Assembly (NCBI GenBank): GCA_013368375.1
Contig: JAACJP010000029.1
Coordinates: 528,132 to 592,131 of the forward strand
Length of the DNA: 64,000 nt
Direction: 5' to 3'
Origin: Tricholomella constricta
Taxonomy: Eukaryota; Basidiomycota; Agaricomycetes; Agaricales; Lyophyllaceae
Of the stretch, positions 61,581 through 64,000 are shown one piece after another. How positions within the stretch are numbered: position 1 is the stretch's first letter; every line of letters starts with the position of its first letter. The notes beneath the pieces were generated by a model. It had not been told where the DNA came from. It worked only from the letters and a program-made list of their open reading frames with translations, and ran no database searches. The position numbers and the translations under genes are program-made.

Positions 61581-63893
61581 CAGAGCCCGGGTAAGTCCTG
61601 AATCGCCCCCGCGTTTCCCTCTTCTGTCTTGTGATGGAATTCGAAGATGTCGTCGCCGATGAGGTAGGTGGCTCTGCCCATGGCATTTGCTGTTGGGCAG
61701 TCGCGCATCCAGTGTTCCAGGTCACCGCATAGGATGCAGGCCTTGTCTCGAATTCGTTGTTGCTTTACGTCTTCATCGATCTTCACCCAGGGGCGCGTTG
61801 ACTTCTTGAACCCGAAGTTGTTGGCTTGTAGTGCCTCTTCGTCATCCCATGCGATTTCTTGGTCTTGCGCCTTACCTTCCTTACCTGAGTCCGGGTCCTG
61901 ATCGTGACTTTCGGCGTTCAAGCGTGCGTTCCTGTTCCCTTGAGCCGTTTGCGGCGTCGTGCGGCTTGCGGGTCCGGCCGAAGGTCCCATCGGAGGTCGT
62001 GCGGAGGTGTTGGGGGCGTTCGCGTTATTCGCCCAGAGGGGTTTGTAGGACTCTGGATTTTCTATGCGATGTTCCCAGTACCTCCGATCGATTTGAGTGA
62101 CCAGATCTCGGTAACCTTCGTAGGTTTCGGGGCTTGGTGCGATGGCCAGGACGTTAAGGATTCGTTGGGGAGCGCTTTCCGGAGTGTGAACTGTAGTGCT
62201 ACCCAGTTCCAGCCTGTTTCGTACGCTTCTTGTTCGAACTTGATGATGAATGCTGTGAACTTTTCCCATTCCTTCATTTTCAGTCGCGAAATGTTGTTCT
62301 CGGCTTCCACTCTCGAGTTCGGTATTCCAAAGCGTGATCCTAATTCGTGTACGAATCCTTCCCAATTCGTGAACATTGGGTGTTGGGGGTTGTACGTGAG
62401 TTGCAGCCGAAAGTAGTCCATAGCTCCGTCCTTTAAGTAGGAGCTCGCGAATGACACCTTCAGGTGATCCTGTTCGTAGGTGATCGCCTTGGCTTGAAAC
62501 GTTACTAGGCATTCCGTGACGAAGGTTTTCCATCTCCTCGGTTCTTTTCCAGTGAAGAGGTCCGGTTTTCCTGATGTCGATTTTCGATTCCAGGTTTAGG
62601 AGGTGTCGGTACTGTTCCGGGGTCAGGTTTTGGTTTGGGCCTAAGAGCTGTTGCGGTGGAGGTGGGGGTCGTTGAGGGTTTGCGAATTGGCCTCCTCCCG
62701 GATTTCCGGGTGGGCCTCCTCCTCCTCCTCCTCCGTGGCCTCCTCCTCCCCTCCGGGACCTCCGTGGCCTCCCGGGCCTCCTGGTCCTTGTGGTGGTCCG
62801 TATCCTCCGTGACCTCCCCCTCCTCCAGGACCTCCTGTTCCTCCGGGGCCGTTTCCCCAATAACCTCCTCCTCCCCCTCCTGGTCCTCCGGGGCCGTTTC
62901 CCCATTGAGTTCCTCTCGGGGTAGGTGGTCCCGAAGATCCCGGAGGTGGTTGGGGCTGTGGAGGTGGTCCGTTGTACTGGGGGTTCGGTCGTCCGCCGGG
63001 TATGGGTGGGGCTGGTCCGGGGTTGTAGCCAGTTCTGTATTGTTTCGAACTGGGGGAATTGTTGTTGGGTCCCTTGCCTTCCGTCGAGGATGTTTACGTT
63101 TTGACCGGGGCCGGGGTCCGCTCCGATTCCACGTCGTTCTCTTGGGGAGATTGGGTGTGGGCCTTGCGGTGACCTCCTGTTCTGATTTGCCAGATGAGGT
63201 GGTGTTTGGCGCCAGTCTTCTCGTGCCCTAAGGGGTGCTCCCTCTCTTCTTTCCGAGTTTTCTTCGCGTAGTTCGTAGCTGTGGGCGTACGACAGTGGCG
63301 TTGGGATTCCCCGTTCCGACGGAGGTAGGGGAATGTTCTCAGGTTCCCTCGGAGGTACTCCTTCTTGGTTTGCGAAGGTCCTCTGTGGGCCCTGAAAACC
63401 CGAATTTGGCCTGGAAAACGGTCCTTCGACAGGGGGTTCTCTTCGGGGATTCTTTGTAAGTTGTGGGCTCCCCAGAACCCAAACGTCGGAGCTCTTCGAG
63501 CGTCTGTCCCTGGTGTGACGGTGGGTTCGAACCCTTCTTGGCTGGGGGGTGCGTTCCCTTGGTTCATCCTCCTGAGTAGAGCCGAAGCTGTCTGCGTATT
63601 GACCGTGCTTGTCGCTCGTGGAGGTTCTTCGAATCTAGTTTCGATTCTGGAGGGAACGGGCTCCTGAATTGGCATGTGGAAGGAATGTCCACGCTGTGGG
63701 GGTCGGAGAATCTTCTTCCCTCGTTGGACGTCTGGATTTCTCCAGCCAGAGCGCGTAACCTTCTTTCGTTTCCCCCCATTTCTAGCAACACCGTCAGTTG
63801 TGGGGGTAATCGATGGGCTTCGTGCAGTTGCATGGTCGACAACACGAGGTTGGCCCATTGTTCCGGTGTTCGGGGTTGATGATCCATCCCCAT
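61580..63893 (-). pseudogene. TE-I gag, several frameshifts
   Basis: ATG at 63893 (MGMDHQPRTPEQWANLVLS). The frame changes near 63700. A Gly/Pro-rich stretch from a GGA microsatellite lies at 62660-62900. The capsid-like block (DYFRLQLTYNPQHPMFTNWE, EEFVHEL-type helices, KFTAFIIKFEQEAYETGW) is in a different frame (62570-62180) from its flanks, so two indels bracket it. The C-terminal CCHC knuckle CILCGDLEHWMRDC lies at about 61690-61735. Stop at 61582-61580. Confidence 0.8.
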
Positions 63894-64000
63894 GGTTTCG
63901 ACTAGGAGACTCGTGCGCTTGTCGTGAAAAACTCTTCTCGCGTCATGCGGAGTTCGTAGAGTATCCTTTCGTGGTCTGAACCGTGTAGAAAGGGGTTTTA

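Larger units (their letters stand above)
54355..64000 (-). mobile_element. TE-I: degenerate chromodomain Ty3 retrotransposon with passenger gene, 5' end outside window
   Basis: Minus-strand order gag (from 63893), two proteases, RT, RNase H, integrase, chromodomain (to 57126), an antisense gene (54931-56921), polypurine tract and 3' LTR (54711-54355). The 5' LTR lies beyond 64000. Gag and pol carry at least four indels and one nonsense codon. The 2.4-kb region between pol and the 3' LTR is the unusual part. Confidence 0.88.

Noticed and set aside
61550..61600. A -1 slippery heptamer at the TE-I gag stop
   Set aside because: Pol is in the -1 frame, but TTA CCC GGG CTC TGA does not fit X-XXY-YYZ; no convincing site seen.
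62660..62900. Gly-rich ORF as a structural glycine-rich protein
   Set aside because: Caused by a GGA/CCT microsatellite inside TE-I gag, in one of several shifted frames.

Overview
The window is nuclear DNA of a filamentous fungus, almost certainly a basidiomycete of the Agaricomycetes. The evidence is short (about 45-65 nt) GT-AG introns, a CxC2-type KDZ transposase, a Plavaka transposase, a DUF6533-type membrane protein split into many small exons, and chromodomain Ty3 retrotransposons. No rRNA, tRNA, CRISPR or bacterial-style operon was seen. Roughly 70% of the window is transposon sequence, much of it nested, with a small host-gene island in the middle.

Left part (1-24 kb). After the 3' end of an unrecognised gene (1-1551) comes a KDZ transposase gene of 11 exons (2087-5459). 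Then follows a degenerate minus-strand Ty3 element (TE-B, 5943-16256) whose gag is cut by a nearly intact plus-strand Ty3 element (TE-C, 8666-15277; 189-bp LTRs, GCGC target duplication). Next is a complete minus-strand chromodomain Ty3 element (TE-D, 16565-22913) with two 474-bp LTRs that read identical and a GCAAC duplication. It sits inside an older LTR-like sequence, followed by the 3' end of a Ty1/copia element. TE-B and TE-D both carry a canonical -1 slippery heptamer just before the gag stop, in exactly the phase that opens pol.

Host island (24.9-46.4 kb). It holds a decayed multi-exon 7TM-like gene, two convergent alpha-helical proteins related at their C-termini, an intact Rex1-type RNA exonuclease (8 exons, 648 aa), an F-box-type protein (299 aa) head-to-head with a caspase-fold protein whose catalytic Cys position is Ser, a satellite array (about 38.0-38.9 kb) and a DUF6533-type membrane protein gene. 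The last is split by a 5.06-kb non-autonomous LTR element (TE-F, 40266-45326), which is in turn hit by an internally deleted hAT element (TE-G, 41124-42365; perfect 8-bp duplication).

Right part (47.5-64 kb). A two-gene Plavaka-type DNA transposon (about 47479-53902) has the transposase on the minus strand and a divergently transcribed partner gene on the plus strand. It is followed by a minus-strand chromodomain Ty3 element (TE-I, 54355 to beyond the window) with several frame breaks. TE-I encodes two retropepsin-like domains in tandem and carries, between pol and its 3' LTR, an intact three-exon gene in antisense orientation.

The most unusual signals are: (1) TE-F is studded with more than twenty short, perfect, mutually unrelated hairpins through LTR, leader and ORFs; (2) the antisense, intron-bearing, coiled-coil gene kept inside TE-I although the pol genes around it decay; (3) the doubled protease of TE-I; (4) the two slippery heptamers; (5) a single C9 tract separating protease and polymerase frames in TE-C. 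All exon borders were deduced by eye from splice motifs and frame continuity; no database search was possible.
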